The notes below the pieces were generated by a model. The model was not told the origin of the DNA. It did not search any database and saw only the letters and a program-made list of their open reading frames with translations. A stretch of DNA of 64,000 nt from Symbiodinium natans (Eukaryota; Sar; Dinophyceae; Suessiales; Symbiodiniaceae). Positions 36,911 through 47,403 of the stretch are shown in pieces. The stretch lies in NCBI GenBank assembly GCA_905221605.1, contig CAJNDS010002412.1, forward strand, positions 536,886 to 600,885, read 5' to 3'. Each line of letters opens with the position of its first letter. Within the stretch, counting starts at the first letter, position 1. The translations under genes were made by a program, and so were the position numbers.

Positions 36911-37410
36911 AAACCCGAAACCCTAAACCGCGTTCGGGCTTGAGACTGGAGAATTAAAGTTCAGGGTGTAGGCGGTTCAGGGCTTAGGAGAGTAAGTTTA
37001 GGCTTTAATTAGGGTTTAGGGTCTTGGGATTAGGGTTGAGTTTGGGGGGTTGGGGTCTTGAGGGTTTGGCGTTTGGGGAACGAAATTGGTCAAGTAAATA
37101 TCCCACACTTGCCAAGGCTTGTTCAGCAGGGTAATGATCCCTTCATAAGGGCCATCGTGTGCTAAAGGGGGGGGCCTTAAGCAAAAATCACCGCGAGCTT
37201 AGTGTTGCCCAAGTGTGGGTTTGCCCAGGGCTTGTTTAAGATTTAGGGATTTAGGGTTTAGGGTTTAGGGTTTAGGGTTTAGGGTTTAGGGTTCAGGGTT
37301 TGGGGGCTCAGAGGCTTCAAGCCTTCTGTGTGGGAGTTAGGGTTCAGTGTTTAGGGTTTAGGGTTTAGGGTTTGAGGTTTGGGGTTTGGGGTTTAGGGTT
37401 TAGGGTTGCA

Positions 37411-37692
37411 ATGCTGCGTGATGCGAAGACTTCCAGATTCACTGATGTCGAATTCAACTTCAGACTTCAGACAACCATGAGCCTGCCCGCTTCATGCGCG
37501 ACTAGGCCGCGGAGCGAGATCTTCAGCTCATTCAGCAATGCGCCCGTAAGTTCTCAGCATCTTCTACGGCAACTGTGCCCAATGTCTTCCTTCCCTGCAC
37601 CATCCCGCCAAGTCCGACGCTTCAGTGAATTTGGGGTTTGCGCTCGGGGTGGTTGGGCTCAGGGTGCAAGATGTTCAGGCGCTGAGATCTAG
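37411..37692 (+). CDS. candidate gene, 93 codons, second copy
   Basis: Identical to 35749-36030; see that entry. Confidence 0.42.
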   Translation: MLRDAKTSRFTDVEFNFRLQTTMSLPASCATRPRSEIFSSFSNAPVSSQHLLRQLCPMSSFPAPSRQVRRFSEFGVCARGGWAQGARCSGAEI

Positions 37693-37843
37693 GTTAGGTT
37701 CATGGGTACTTATAACCACATTTATGAATCTACGTGTAACCTACTTAGGGAACTTAGGGGGTTTCTAAGTACAGTTATAATTGGGGTTAGTTATAAGTTA
37801 TAACCCTAAACCCTAAACCCGAAACCCTAAACCCTTATAATAG

Positions 37844-38097
37844 GAAGGTTGAAGGTCCACGGCAAGGATACGGGAGAAGGTGCAGGGCAGGCCTTCCTTC
37901 GGCAATGGTCCACTTAGTCTTCGACAGGGGCTTGAGAAGCATAGGTCACAAGCCCCACGGTTTAGGGTTGCGGGTTTAGGGTTTAGGGTTTAGGGCTTAG
38001 GGTTTGGGGTGTGGGGTTTGAGGGTTTAGGGTTTCGGGTTAGGGCCTACCTAGTAACTCATCTCCCAACTCTTGTGGATGCGCTGGAAGCAGCATGA
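37844..38097 (+). CDS. candidate two-exon 3' gene end, second copy
   Basis: Exons 37844-37944 and 38054-38097, identical to 36182-36435. Confidence 0.35.
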
Positions 38098-38911
38098 CCC
38101 TGATGCAATTTTGGCTTCAGAGTTTGGGGTTTGGGGTTTTGAGTTCAGAGCTTAGGGTTTGGATTTGTAGGGCTTATCAGGGTGTCAGGGTTTCAGGGAT
38201 TCAGGGTGTCGGATTCGAGGCTTCAAGGTTTGAGGCTTCAGGGTTTCGGGGTAGGCTTCCGGAGTTTCGCGTGTAGGGTTCAGGGTTGCAGTTGCACCGC
38301 CTGTACTGCCTGGAGATTAAGATTTCGGGCTTGAGACTGGAAAATTAGAGTTCGGGGCCTGGGGCGGTCGGGGCTTAGGGTTCAGGGTTTAGGGTTCAGG
38401 ATGCACAGTTTAGGCTTTAGAGTTTAGGGCCATCATCCGCCAAAGGGGCCAGTCAGGGACCCGGATGACATGCGTCAGGGATGAACAGCAAGTCTAACCC
38501 CCGAACCCCTGCAAACGAAGCTAGTCTGCGTCCAAATCTTCACAGCTTCTGCGCCAGACCACAGCAAACCCCAAACCCGAAACCCTAAACCGCGTTCGGG
38601 CTTGAGACTGGAGAATTAAAGTTCAGGGTGTAGGCGGTTCAGGGCTTAGGAGAGTAAGTTTAGGCTTTAATTAGGGTTTAGGGTCTTGGGATTAGGGTTG
38701 AGTTTGGGGGGTTGGGGTCTTGAGGGTTTGGCGTTTGGGGAACGAAATTGGTCAAGTAAATATCCCACACTTGCCAAGGCTTGTTCAGCAGGGTAATGAT
38801 CCCTTCATAAGGGCCATCGTGTGCTAAAGGGGGGGGCCTTAAGCAAAAATCACCGCGAGCTTAGTGTTGCCCAAGTGTGGGTTTGCGCAGGGCTTGTTTA
38901 AGATTTAGGGA

Positions 38912-39045
38912 TTTAGGGTTTAGGGTTTAGGGTTTAGGGTTTAGGGTTTAGGGTTTAGGGTTTAGGGTTTAGGGTTTAGGGTTTAGGGTTTAGGGTTTAG
39001 GGTTTAGGGTTTCGGGTTTAGGGTTTAGGGTTTAGGGTTTAGGGT
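38912..39045 (+). repeat. telomere repeats
   Basis: About 19 units, right border of the duplication. Confidence 0.95.
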
Positions 39046-39130
39046 AGGGCTTCGGGGTCCTCCAGGAAGGCGGGATCTCATCATCCCCTTGGTAGGGCTC
39101 AAAACGCCTTAAAGCTGCGTGCTCTTTTAC

Positions 39131-39292
39131 ATGGCCCTCACAGCAGTATATACAGAAGCAGGTGGGGAGAGCATGCACGAAGAGTGGTGGCGTCCGAAGT
39201 CAGCCAAGGTTCCAGGAATTTATGTCTGCAGATTTCAGGCCACATGCTTACAAAACCAAACGCCTCCAAAACAACAAACACAAATATTCTAA
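39131..39292 (+). CDS. candidate gene or first exon
   Basis: ATG frame of 53 codons: MALTAVYTEAGGESMHEEWW.. KSAKVPGIYVCRFQATC.., TAA. The first 36 residues look best. An overlapping frame open from 39162 to 39434 (..FQEFMSADFRPHAYKTKRLQ.., ending ..KKKWQTAF) is a serious alternative, possibly entered by splicing at AGAAGCAG|GTG. Confidence 0.33.
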   Translation: MALTAVYTEAGGESMHEEWWRPKSAKVPGIYVCRFQATCLQNQTPPKQQTQIF

Positions 39293-39644
39293 CCTCACCA
39301 CCTGCTCATGGGGTTGCCAGTATTTCTACGCCGTGTCGCTTGTACCTACTTTATGTGATCGCGCATTGTGCTTGCAGATTGTCTGGCATGGCAGGCTCTC
39401 GGTAGACAAGAAAAAATGGCAAACTGCATTTTAGGGTTTAGGCTTTAGGGTTTCGGGTTTAGGGTTTAGGGTTTTGGGTTTAGGGGTTGGTTAAGCTTCG
39501 TGAACAGTGCAGACAAGGCTGAAGGAGCCCGACTCATCCGATCATGGGATCATGGTTAGCTTTTCCGGTTCGGGCTACAAGGCGTAGGGACCCATTGTTT
39601 TGTGATTGCTTCGCGTGTTCAAGCGCCAGCAATTCGCTCGTCAG

Positions 39645-40088
39645 CAAAGCACAAACAATTCGCGGACAAGCGCCAACAATTCGCGGACAAGCGCCAACAC
39701 TTCGCGGACAAGTGCCAACATTTCGCGGACAAGCGCCAACAAATCGCGAACAATCGCCAATTCGCAGCAAAGCACCAACAATTCAGGACGAGCGCCTACA
39801 ATTCGTGGACAAGCGCCAACAATTCGCAAACAAGCGCCGAAAAAAGCACTGACCATTCGTGGACAAGCGCCAACAATTCACGAACAAGCGCCAACAATTC
39901 GCGGACAAGCGCCAACATTTCACGGACCAGCGTCAACAATTCGCGGACAAGCGCCAACATTTCACGGACAAGCGCCAAAAATTCGCGGACAAGCGCCAAC
40001 AATTCGCGGACAAGCGCCAACAGTTCGCGGACACGCGCCAACAATTCGCAGACAAGCGCCAACATTTCGCTGACAAGCGCCAACAATG
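39645..40088 (+). repeat. 21-bp minisatellite (ACAAGCGCCAACAATTCGCGG)
   Basis: About 20 units. The period is divisible by 3, so 7-residue repeats are kept: QQFADKR, NSRTSAN and IRGQAPT on +, and LLALVRE and CWRLSAN on -. The longest + frame is 39602-40147. Most changes alternate CAACAATT and CAACATTT. The equal openness of several frames argues for a non-coding satellite, though one frame could be used. Confidence 0.9.
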
Positions 40089-40333
40089 GTGCCGGGAACG
40101 ACAAATTGTCCCGGGCCCTACCGGGACGCCAGAATGAGAAATCTTGAGTGTGTCGGGCAGGGGTTTTGAAGGGTTTTGCAAAATCGAACCAGGGCGGACA
40201 AGTTTAATTAAAAAACGAGAAGTAAAATATTGCATAATGTTATGGGATCCAATGGGTGGGGTGGGTCGATATTCGATATCCGGAGTAAGGAGCTCTACTA
40301 GTGAAATCTTGAGATGCTAAACCCTAAACCCTA

Positions 40334-40460
40334 GGCGGTGGGGTGGGTGGGGGGGGGGGTGGGTCGGGGGGGGGGGGGTGGGGTGGGTCGGGGGGGGGGG
40401 GGGTGGGGTGGGTGGGGGGGGGTGGGGTGGGCGGGGGGTGGGTGGGTGAGGGGGGGGGGC
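40334..40460 (+). repeat. G-rich tract (GGGGTGGGT)n
   Basis: Nearly pure G/T over about 125 bp; strong G-quadruplex potential on the + strand. Confidence 0.95.
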
Positions 40461-40551
40461 GAGGCGACTATTCGGAAGTGCAAGATATCGGCTTGTCCGG
40501 ACTGGGTGCCACTTGATTGCCTCCCAACCTGCGCGCGGGGATTGCAATTCC

Positions 40552-40609
40552 GGTACCCCGATTATAATCCTTCTTAAGGACTCTTAAATCTGTTACTATA
40601 AGGGGGCAC
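40552..40609 (-). mobile_element. family A element, half copy
   Basis: GGTACCCCGATTATAATCC, TTAAGGACT and TATAAGGGGGCAC match the right half of family A; the left arm is missing. Confidence 0.5.
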
Positions 40610-40929
40610 ATCCCAACTTGAAAACTCCTTTGGTCTCAACCAGAAAGGGCCCGGAAGTCAGAGCAATCCCAATATTAAACTGGCAGAACGCCAGATGGAG
40701 AAAAAGAAAAAGCAGCCTTCCCGCGGCCTCCTGAGAGCCTGTGCCATGAGGGGGTCAGCAGCAACCCCAAAACGCCAGTTTGACCCTAAACCCTAAACCC
40801 TAAACCCAAAAACACGAAAGCTGAGCAGCCCGTGGCTGAAAGACTGACTGCTGGTGAGGCGTCTTTTTGCCCCACGGCAACACACCGCATGGTTCGCATG
40901 GTGTGTTGCGAATCGCGCTTAAAACAATC

Positions 40930-40990
40930 ACCCTAAACCCTAGACCCTAAACCCTAAACCCTAAACCCTAAACCCTAAACCCTAAACCCG
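40930..40990 (-). repeat. telomere repeat (CCCTAAA)n
   Basis: Eight units. Confidence 0.95.
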
Positions 40991-40999
40991 TGTTTGAAG

Positions 41000-41092
41000 A
41001 ACTTGGCTTGGACGTGACGTCCTTCCGACACTCAACAGAGGCGGTGGACTGGCCCGGGCTGGAGGATGCGAGCTCCTGGAGGAGCTTGTGGG
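41000..41092 (+). CDS. candidate exon, unknown protein
   Basis: 30 full codons between CGTGTTTGAAG and TGGG|GTTTACGG: LGLDVTSFRHSTEAVDWPGL.. EDASSWRSLW. Flanked by CCCTAAA on the left and G-strand repeats on the right. Confidence 0.35.
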
Positions 41093-41379
41093 GTTTACGG
41101 TTTACGGTTTAGGGTTTAGGGTTCAGGGTTTAGGGTTTAGGGCTCAGGGCTTAGGGTTTAGGGTTTAGGGCTTAGGGTTTTTGGCGTTTCGGGTTTAGGG
41201 CTAAGGGCTTGAGGGCTTGGACAAGTGGAGAGATGGTACAAAGCGAGGAGGGAGGGGGAGCGGGGAGCAACATCATTAAGTGAGCGCATAGGATGGACGG
41301 CACAAGTGTCGGGTCTCAAATTTTGGCGAGCTCCGTATCATGGTCACTTCTTCCGGGTTGAGATCTTAAAATTTACTGG

Positions 41380-41497
41380 TATAGGGGTCGGACGAATTGC
41401 TAGGCGTATTCCCTTATGGTCGCTTTACAACTATACTATAATACCCCCCCAAAACCCTGTTCTTATAATTAAGGCCCCTGTGTTACCCTTACATTTT
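41380..41497 (-). mobile_element. hairpin element, family F, copy 2
   Basis: Right side CCCCCCCAAAACCCTGTTC and left GGGGTCGGACGAATTG; homologous to 22288-22375 with a longer right arm. Confidence 0.65.
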
Positions 41498-41645
41498 AAG
41501 ATTTAGGGTTTAGGGTTTAGGGTTTAGGGTTTAGGGTTGAGGGTGCCTGTACTCGTGAATTCAGCTTCCCATTACTAGGAAAGAAGTTAGAGAAGCGGCC
41601 ATGTGGGTGATTAATCTGAAGTAGGGCTCTCTTTGAACGCCACGG

Positions 41646-41826
41646 TTTGGGGTTTAGGGTTTAGGGCTTAGGGTTTAGGGTTTAGGGTTTAGGGTTTAGG
41701 GTTTAGGGTTTAGGGTTTAGGGTTTAGGGTTTAGGGTTTAGGGTTTAGGGTTTAGGGTTTAGGGTTTAGGGTTTAGGGTTTAGGGTTTAGGGTTTAGGGT
41801 AGGGTGTAGGGATTAGGGTTTAGGGT
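41646..41826 (+). repeat. telomere repeats
   Basis: About 25 units. Confidence 0.95.
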
Positions 41827-42329
41827 TTGAAGTTGAGGGTTCTGCCAGGAATGGGCTATCAAACAAAATGCGCCTCCTTTAGCTCCTCCTCCATAAAACC
41901 TGAAGCTTCGTAAACCTCGGATCCAAACGACTCATTGCGGGCAAGGAGCGTTCTTCTTCAGGCACGGCCTGCGTGACCTTGGCTTCTGGTAGGGTCTAGG
42001 GTTTGGGGTTTAGGGTATATGGTATAGGGTTTGGGGTTTAGGGTTTAGGGTTTCTGGTGCTGATGGACTTGGTGCTTAGGCTTTCATCCTCTGTGGGGTC
42101 TCTTTGACCTCCTGAACCCGAAACCTGAGACTGGATCCTGAATGCGCACCTCAACCCAAGTCCCCCAAAGTCCTCCTACCCTAAACCCTAAACCCTAAAT
42201 CCTAAACCCTAAACCCTAAACCCAATATCCAGGAACCCGAAGGCTCTAAACGCCGTCGGGGTTGTGAAATTTGGAAGGTTCGGGTTTCGCCTTTTCTTCT
42301 GCGCTACAAAACCACAAGCCCAAACTGCG

Positions 42330-42870
42330 GTTGAGGATCTTAAGTTTTTGGGTTCTAGGGTTGTAGGGTTTTTTGGCTTTTGAGCTCGAGGGTTTCAGGG
42401 TTTTAGGGTTTTAGGTTTTTGGGTTCTGGGGTTTTAGGGTTCAGGGCTTTGGGGCATTTTGGCTTTGGGGCTCTATATAGAGGTTTAGGGTTTCAGGGTT
42501 TTAGGTTTCAGGACTTTGGGTTCTAGGGCATTGGGCTTTCAGGGCTTTAGGGTTCTAGGGTTCTAGGGTTCTAGGGTTTTAGGGTTGCCAAAGGCTTGAA
42601 GAGTTTTAGGGGTTTAGGGTTTTGGGGTTTCAGGGGTTCCAGGGGTTTGAGGGCTTTGGGCTTTTAGGGTTTGGGGGGGGCTCGCGGCTTTTGGGGCTTT
42701 AGGGTTTAAGGGCTCTAGGGTGGGTGCTAGGGCTTCAGGGTTTAGGGTTTAGGGTTTAGGGTTTAGGGTTTAGGGTTTAGGGTTTAGGGTTTAGGGCTTA
42801 GGGTTTAGGGTTTAGGGGCTTCAGGGTTTAGGGCTTCAGGGTCTAGGTTGTTAGGTACTTGGGCCTGAGG
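42330..42870 (+). repeat. degenerate G-strand telomere tract
   Basis: GGGTTTT, GGGTTCTA and GGGGTTTCA units with a cleaner TTTAGGG core at 42740-42815. No gene seen. Confidence 0.8.
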
Positions 42871-42976
42871 GTTTTTAGGGGCTTTGACAATCTTAAGGTC
42901 GAAGCCCTCAACGCAGAGCTTCAACCCAATCGTTCGTGAGCAATTTTTTTAGCTGCTTGAGTAATCACTCTTTGCT

Positions 42977-43058
42977 TAAGGACCCAAAAAAAAATGTATA
43001 TATTCTTCCTTATAAGGGTAATATAGGGGATGATTATTTCCTAATTTTTTGGGGGTTC
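42977..43058 (-). mobile_element. possible family E relic
   Basis: TAAGGACCCAAAAAAAAATG and CCTAATTTTTTGGGGGTTC recall the family E ends; heavily diverged. Confidence 0.35.
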
Positions 43059-43269
43059 TTCGGCAAATAGTAGGTAGCCTGCCACAGAGTTTTGCCACAG
43101 CTCGCAGCTGGCAGGGCTTGCGGAATTTCCAAATACAGCCCTCCCCAGAAGAAAGGAGCGAAAAGCCCTCGCACCTCGAACACATTGCGTTTCTTGTTGA
43201 AGAAGCCCTAAGCCCCAAACCCTACCCTAAACCCTAAACCCTTAAACCCCAAGGCCTAAACCCTAAACC

Positions 43270-43770
43270 CAAGCATGCGCACCTAAAGTTTGACATTGTC
43301 GTGCCGCGCAAAAACCTAAGGGTGGAAACTCGCGACTGGTGCTTCGCTGTGCAGGGCAACAACGCAGGGAGAGCCAAAACCAGGCACAATACGCTTTGCT
43401 GTGGCTTCGGCCGCGTTGCGATGTGTCAGGTTTGCTGTGCTTTGCGCTGGCGAATGAGCTGATTGATGATGGGGTCGTAAAGCAAAGCAGTCGAGATACC
43501 TCTTTCGGTAAACAACAAGCCGCTGTCGCACAACTTCCGTCACAGCCGGGCTATTGCCAAAGGCAACTGGCTAAGGCTTGTGCGCGAAAACCCAGGTCTT
43601 GGTCCAAAGAGTCGTATAGAAAGAACTTAAGAGAGTCTCATAATCCTCACCCAAAAGCAACCTATCGCCCACGAAGACGCCAGCGATAAGACCGATAAGG
43701 TTTCATGGCGGTATCAAGGTCCATTGGCCCAAGAGGGTTGCTGCGGGCAGTCATACTCAAAAGCTTAAGC
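43270..43770. other. telomere-free unique stretch, coding not resolved
   Basis: Both strands carry open frames (+ 43339-43689, - 43543-43316) without a decisive splice or start signal. No family recognised. Confidence 0.4.
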
Positions 43771-43890
43771 ATACAGTAAACTCCATCAAGTTGGAACATC
43801 ATTCTCCTCATACCCCAAGAGAGTTACTAAAGGGAATCACGGCAGAAATCGTCCTTAAACCATGTTCCAACTTTATGGAGCTTACTGTAT
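43771..43890. repeat. inverted repeat, 29-bp arms
   Basis: ATACAGTAAACTCCATCAAG.. (43771-43799) and its complement at 43862-43890 match at 27 of 29 positions around a 62-nt loop. Similar in size to the hairpin elements but no other copy seen. Confidence 0.85.
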
Positions 43891-44206
43891 ACTGCCTTGC
43901 TTCACACGCAACGTCAGGGGGGACATGGTCAAGGATTTCTTCAGTGTCAATTGCTATGCCTGGGATTGGCCGACGCTTATCCGGGAGCTGTTCCCATGTT
44001 GCCGCGCAGGCAACGGCGAAACGCAGATTGGCCAGCGATCCCCCCCCCTACAGTGTCCTCAGCAACTCTCATTTGACAATCATAATGCAACAGATTCTAT
44101 ACATGACGGGAGCAGTAGCGCTGAGGTGATACTTGACAGTGGTCCGGCCTTGCTTTTCCGGAATGCAAGTCATCTTGCACTGCAGCCGGTGCACACTCAA
44201 GACTAA
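43862..44206 (+). CDS. candidate reading frame, 114 codons
   Basis: ATG frame starting in the right arm of the inverted repeat: MFQLYGAYCILPCFTRNVRG.. ..FDNHNATDSIHDGSSSAEVI.. , C-rich near the start. An overlapping + frame (43791-44129) is also open. No family recognised. Confidence 0.28.
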   Translation: MFQLYGAYCILPCFTRNVRGDMVKDFFSVNCYAWDWPTLIRELFPCCRAGNGETQIGQRSPPLQCPQQLSFDNHNATDSIHDGSSSAEVILDSGPALLFRNASHLALQPVHTQD

Positions 44207-44262
44207 GAATTCTGCCATAAGGCAGGCAAGAAAGAGCATAGCAGGTTGAGGTTACCCTAGAC

Positions 44263-44302
44263 CCTAAACCCTAAACCCTAAACCCTAAACCCGAAACCCT
44301 GG
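44263..44302 (-). repeat. short telomere repeat
   Basis: Five CCCTAAA units. Confidence 0.9.
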
Positions 44303-44453
44303 TTCTTCAGCAATTGAACTTCGAGACCATCCATGCCAGGCACTCTGTGCGGATTGGCAATCGCAATGATCTAGAGACAATTTGATCAGCCGAGGGTGTG
44401 GGATGAACCCTAACCACCTTGACACAACGTAATCCCCTCCCCCTAATTTTAAG

Positions 44454-44537
44454 CCCCCCCCCCCCTACCCCCTTATAGTAAATACACCCAGTATAGGTAT
44501 ATTATAGCATACAGGGGGAGGTATTTTAATATTAGGG
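44454..44537 (+). mobile_element. hairpin element, family G, copy 2
   Basis: CCCCTACCCCCTTATAGTAA and ATACACCCAGTATA on the left, GGAGGTATTTTAATATTAG on the right; related to 6254-6350. A head-to-head telomere junction follows directly. Confidence 0.65.
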
Positions 44538-44600
44538 GTTTAGGGTTTAAACCCCTAAACCCTAAACCCTAAACCCTAAACCCTAAACCCTAAACCCCTA
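44534..44600. repeat. head-to-head telomere palindrome
   Basis: TTAGGGGTTTAGGGTTT runs directly into AAACCCCTAAACCCTAAACCC; the centre GGGTTTAAACCC (44543-44554) is a perfect palindrome with no spacer. Confidence 0.95.
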
Positions 44601-44738
44601 ACCCCTAAAGGGTTTATATTACGGGGAGGGCATTCACGTTGAGGTTTTGCTGTGTAATCGCATCTGCCGAGCAGCGCAGACATAGCCTTCAAGGCATGCC
44701 GTGACGAAGGAACGCACCTAGGTAGCCCAGCAGATGCA

Positions 44739-45008
44739 TTAGGGTTTAGGGTTTAGGGTTTAGGGTTTAGGGTTTAGGGTTTAGGGTTTAGGGTTTAGGG
44801 TTAGGGTTTAGGGTTTAGGGTTTAGGGTTTAGGGTTTAGGGTTTAGGGTTTAGGTTTAGGGTTAGGGTTTAGGGTTTAGGGTTTAGGGTTTAGGGTTAGG
44901 GTTTAGGGTTTAGGGTTTAGGGTTTAGGGTTTAGGGTTTAGGGTTTAGGGTTTAGGGTTTAGGGTTTAGGGTTTAGGGTTTAGGGTTTAGGTTTTAGGGT
45001 TTAGGGTT
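44739..45008 (+). repeat. long telomere array
   Basis: About 38 TTTAGGG units with a few TTAGGG and TTTTAGGG slips. Confidence 0.97.
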
Positions 45009-45061
45009 TTCTTGGTGTTGGTAAGAGGATAAACAAACACCCGAACCAAAACAGCAGAAGG

Positions 45062-45145
45062 CTAAACAGCACCACTCCGCTTCCTAGGCACAAAGTTGTT
45101 GCCGTCAATCAGCTCCTGAATTTCGTCCTGCATCGCTTGCATCTC
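45062..45145 (-). CDS. candidate terminal exon
   Basis: Minus strand after a strong acceptor CCTGTCTGCAG: 27 codons EMQAMQDEIQELIDGNNFVP..RKRSGAV, then TAG. An amphipathic acidic helix followed by a basic tail. The upstream partner may lie in 45200-45400, where frames on both strands are open. Confidence 0.4.
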   Translation of the reverse strand, partial: EMQAMQDEIQELIDGNNFVPRKRSGAV

Positions 45146-45643
45146 CTGCAGACAGGGAAGCCCTTGCTGAACCCTCAGTGTTAAACCCTCGTCCCCTAAA
45201 CCCCACAAGCCTAAACCCTGGCCCCTGATCCCTGAAACCTTAAATCAAATGAGGATGCTAAGCTGGAATCGTCCCTTCTCAAGACGGCGTGCTGCTCGTC
45301 CAGTGCGAAACTCTGCTCAAAGAGGGCAGGACGACAACCAGATCGACAAAGTCGCAGCCACCAAGCCCCACCGTCCACCCAGCTTCAGGGTTGACGGTTT
45401 TGGGTTTTGGGTTTTGGGTTTTGGGTTTAGGGTTTAGGGTTTAGGGTTTTGGTTTTAGGGTTTAGGGTTTCGGGTTTGGGTGTAAGGGGAGGTTGTCCTG
45501 CAACTGCCATCTCGCTCATTGCAAGCTCCCTCTGACCTGGGACCCGAAGGAGAGGGCCTTTTTCATTCCTTCGGCCCATCGTTGATCATCTCATTTTGGT
45601 GGAGTCTCCAACTGGTGCTATCGTTGGAGCATGTGGGAAAATA

Positions 45644-45802
45644 AGGGACCCTAATATAGACCCCCAAATAGTATTCATGCTGTGTTAAAAGCCCCTCTAA
45701 AAGACTTATATTATAATGGGGCTTTTACCTACAGCATTAACGGATTCCCTTACAATAAGGACCCCAAGAAGGTACCCCTAATTTCGGAAAAACCCCCATG
45801 TG
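45644..45802 (+). mobile_element. hairpin element, family E, copy 2
   Basis: AGGGACCCTAATATAGACCCCC plus AAATAGTATTC on the left; ACAATAAGGACCCCAAGAAGGT and CCTAATTTCGG..CCCCCAT on the right. Confidence 0.65.
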
Positions 45803-46755
45803 GGAGGAGCATGCATGGAACTGTCTCAGCGGGTGCGTCCTCCCTGGACGGGTTTGCCGTTTCGAGGCTGCCCTCTGGTGCATTGACAAGCCCCCAAAAA
45901 CCCCCAAACCGGAAACACCAGCCCTCTGCAGGCACCTAAGTATAAACCCTAAGCCATAGACCCTTCAACAAGCCAAGCACACTGGGCCCTGCTGTTGACC
46001 AACCATGCGGGTCCTCCGGAGACTTTCCTTGTAACAGCTCAAGCACCTGTGCGGGTTTAGGGTTTTGGGTTCAGGGTGCAGGGTTCAGGGTTTAGGGTTC
46101 AGGGTTCGGGTAAGATATGGCAAAGCGCCATATCCGGCTGTTTAAGGCTGCCCCAAACCCTAAACAAAAAAAACTTAACTCAAAGAGCAGTACCCCCTCG
46201 TGCTCTCGGACGTTGTGCGAGGTTTCACCAAGTCCGTGGGTGGTATGCAGCTAGGTATCATATTCGGCCCCCTTAGAGGGGCCCACAAAAGAAGGGGCCC
46301 AAAGCCCACCAAACACCTCCATGCTCTAAATTCCTAAGTCCCTGCTAAGAACCAGTCAGTGAGGGGTAATGGGTTTGGGGTTAGGGTTTAGGGTTTAGGG
46401 CTTAGGGCTGAGGGTTTAGGGTTTAAAGGGTTCAGCGTTTAGGGTTCGAGGGTCTCAGCGTCTGCGCGTAAGGGCGGCCGCTGCTTGGGCTTGTGAGTTC
46501 TGGAAACGACGGGTTCGATATCAAGCAAGTCCATTTTCAAGATTCGGGGTCTAGGATTTACTCTAAAACTTAGGATTTAGTGCTAAAGCCTTAGGATTTC
46601 GTGTTGAAAGACGTAAGCTTGAGTGCTTAAGACTTAGGATCTAGTGTTCAAGACTCAAGACTAGGGTTTCGAGGGTTCTGAAGTGCGGTAGCATGAAGAA
46701 ATGCCCACCCCAAGACGACGCACAGCGACTCACAAAGGGAGCCACGCCAGAGCAG

Positions 46756-46918
46756 GCATGAACCGCTTAGGGTTTAGGGCTTAGGGCCTAGGGTTTAGGG
46801 TTTAGGATTTAGGGTGTAGGGTTTATGGTTTAGGGTTCAGGGGTTAAGGTTTAGGGTTTAGGGTTTAGGGTTTAGGGTTCAGGGTTTCAGGTTTAGGGTT
46901 TAGGGTTTAGGGTTTAGG
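46756..46918 (+). repeat. degenerate then clean telomere tract
   Basis: GGGTTTA, GGGCTTA and GGGTTCA units. Upstream, a short + frame (MKKCPPQDDAQRLTKGATPE.., TGA at about 46766) follows GTGCGGTAG but is too short to call. Confidence 0.85.
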
Positions 46919-47288
46919 GATCCTGTTTCCCCTCTATCTGAGTGTGTGGTGGTCACAGGCCCCCATTCCCTTCTACCATGGCTTCCGAAAGCTACAGCCA
47001 CACCTCCTTAACCCTCTGACAGGAAGTGCTCGGAATCCCTGCAGCAAGCCGCCTGTATCAGCACCATCGCACCCAAACGATCAAATCAGGGCTTATATTT
47101 TTTGGGTTCAGGGTACAGGTTTGGGATGTAGGGTTTAGGGTTGCAACGAGGGTTTGGGGAGCTTACTGTCAAAGACGACTAACGGCTCAAGGTAGCTTGC
47201 CTGGGCCTTGAACTTGTCGCGCGTCGCCTTGCGCGCACGCTTGGCTGGGCCTTGGCACGAGCTGCAAGACACTGGCTGGTTCTTTGTA

Positions 47289-47403
47289 GGGAATGAGGGA
47301 ATGAGTATCCTATATAATCCCGCAAAGGGTATATATAGCACCCTCATTCCCTCATAAATAATCCCGTAAAGGGCATATATAGCACCCTCATTCCCTCATT
47401 CCC
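47289..47403 (+). mobile_element. hairpin element, family C, copy 3 with duplicated right end
   Basis: GGGAATGAGGGAATGAGTATCC on the left; ATATATAGCACCCTCATTCCCTC occurs twice on the right (about 47331-47354 and 47376-47398). Confidence 0.75.

Larger units (their letters stand above)
35631..37292 (+). repeat. tandem duplication, copy 1 (1,662 bp)
   Basis: Matches 37293-38954 base for base where compared, except C at 37225 versus G at 38887. Both copies begin and end in TTTAGGG arrays, so the exact borders cannot be placed. Confidence 0.95.
37293..38954 (+). repeat. tandem duplication, copy 2
   Basis: Second copy of 35631-37292. It carries the duplicated candidate genes at 37411-37692 and 37844-38097 and the family D element at 37697-37802. 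Confidence 0.95.

Noticed and set aside
40317-40577. Proline- or glycine-rich frames
   Set aside because: Translation of the GGGGTGGGT tract.
40660-40800. Apparent terminal exon (..LAERQMEKKKKQPSRGLLRA..)
   Set aside because: All three + frames look equally protein-like over the same 130 bp, so no frame can be preferred. Kept as a warning about all short islands here.
42440-42480. GGCATTTTGGCTTTGG, similar to part of the dinoflagellate spliced-leader sequence
   Set aside because: Only a partial match inside a degenerate GGGTTTT tract; no splice donor or snRNA context follows.
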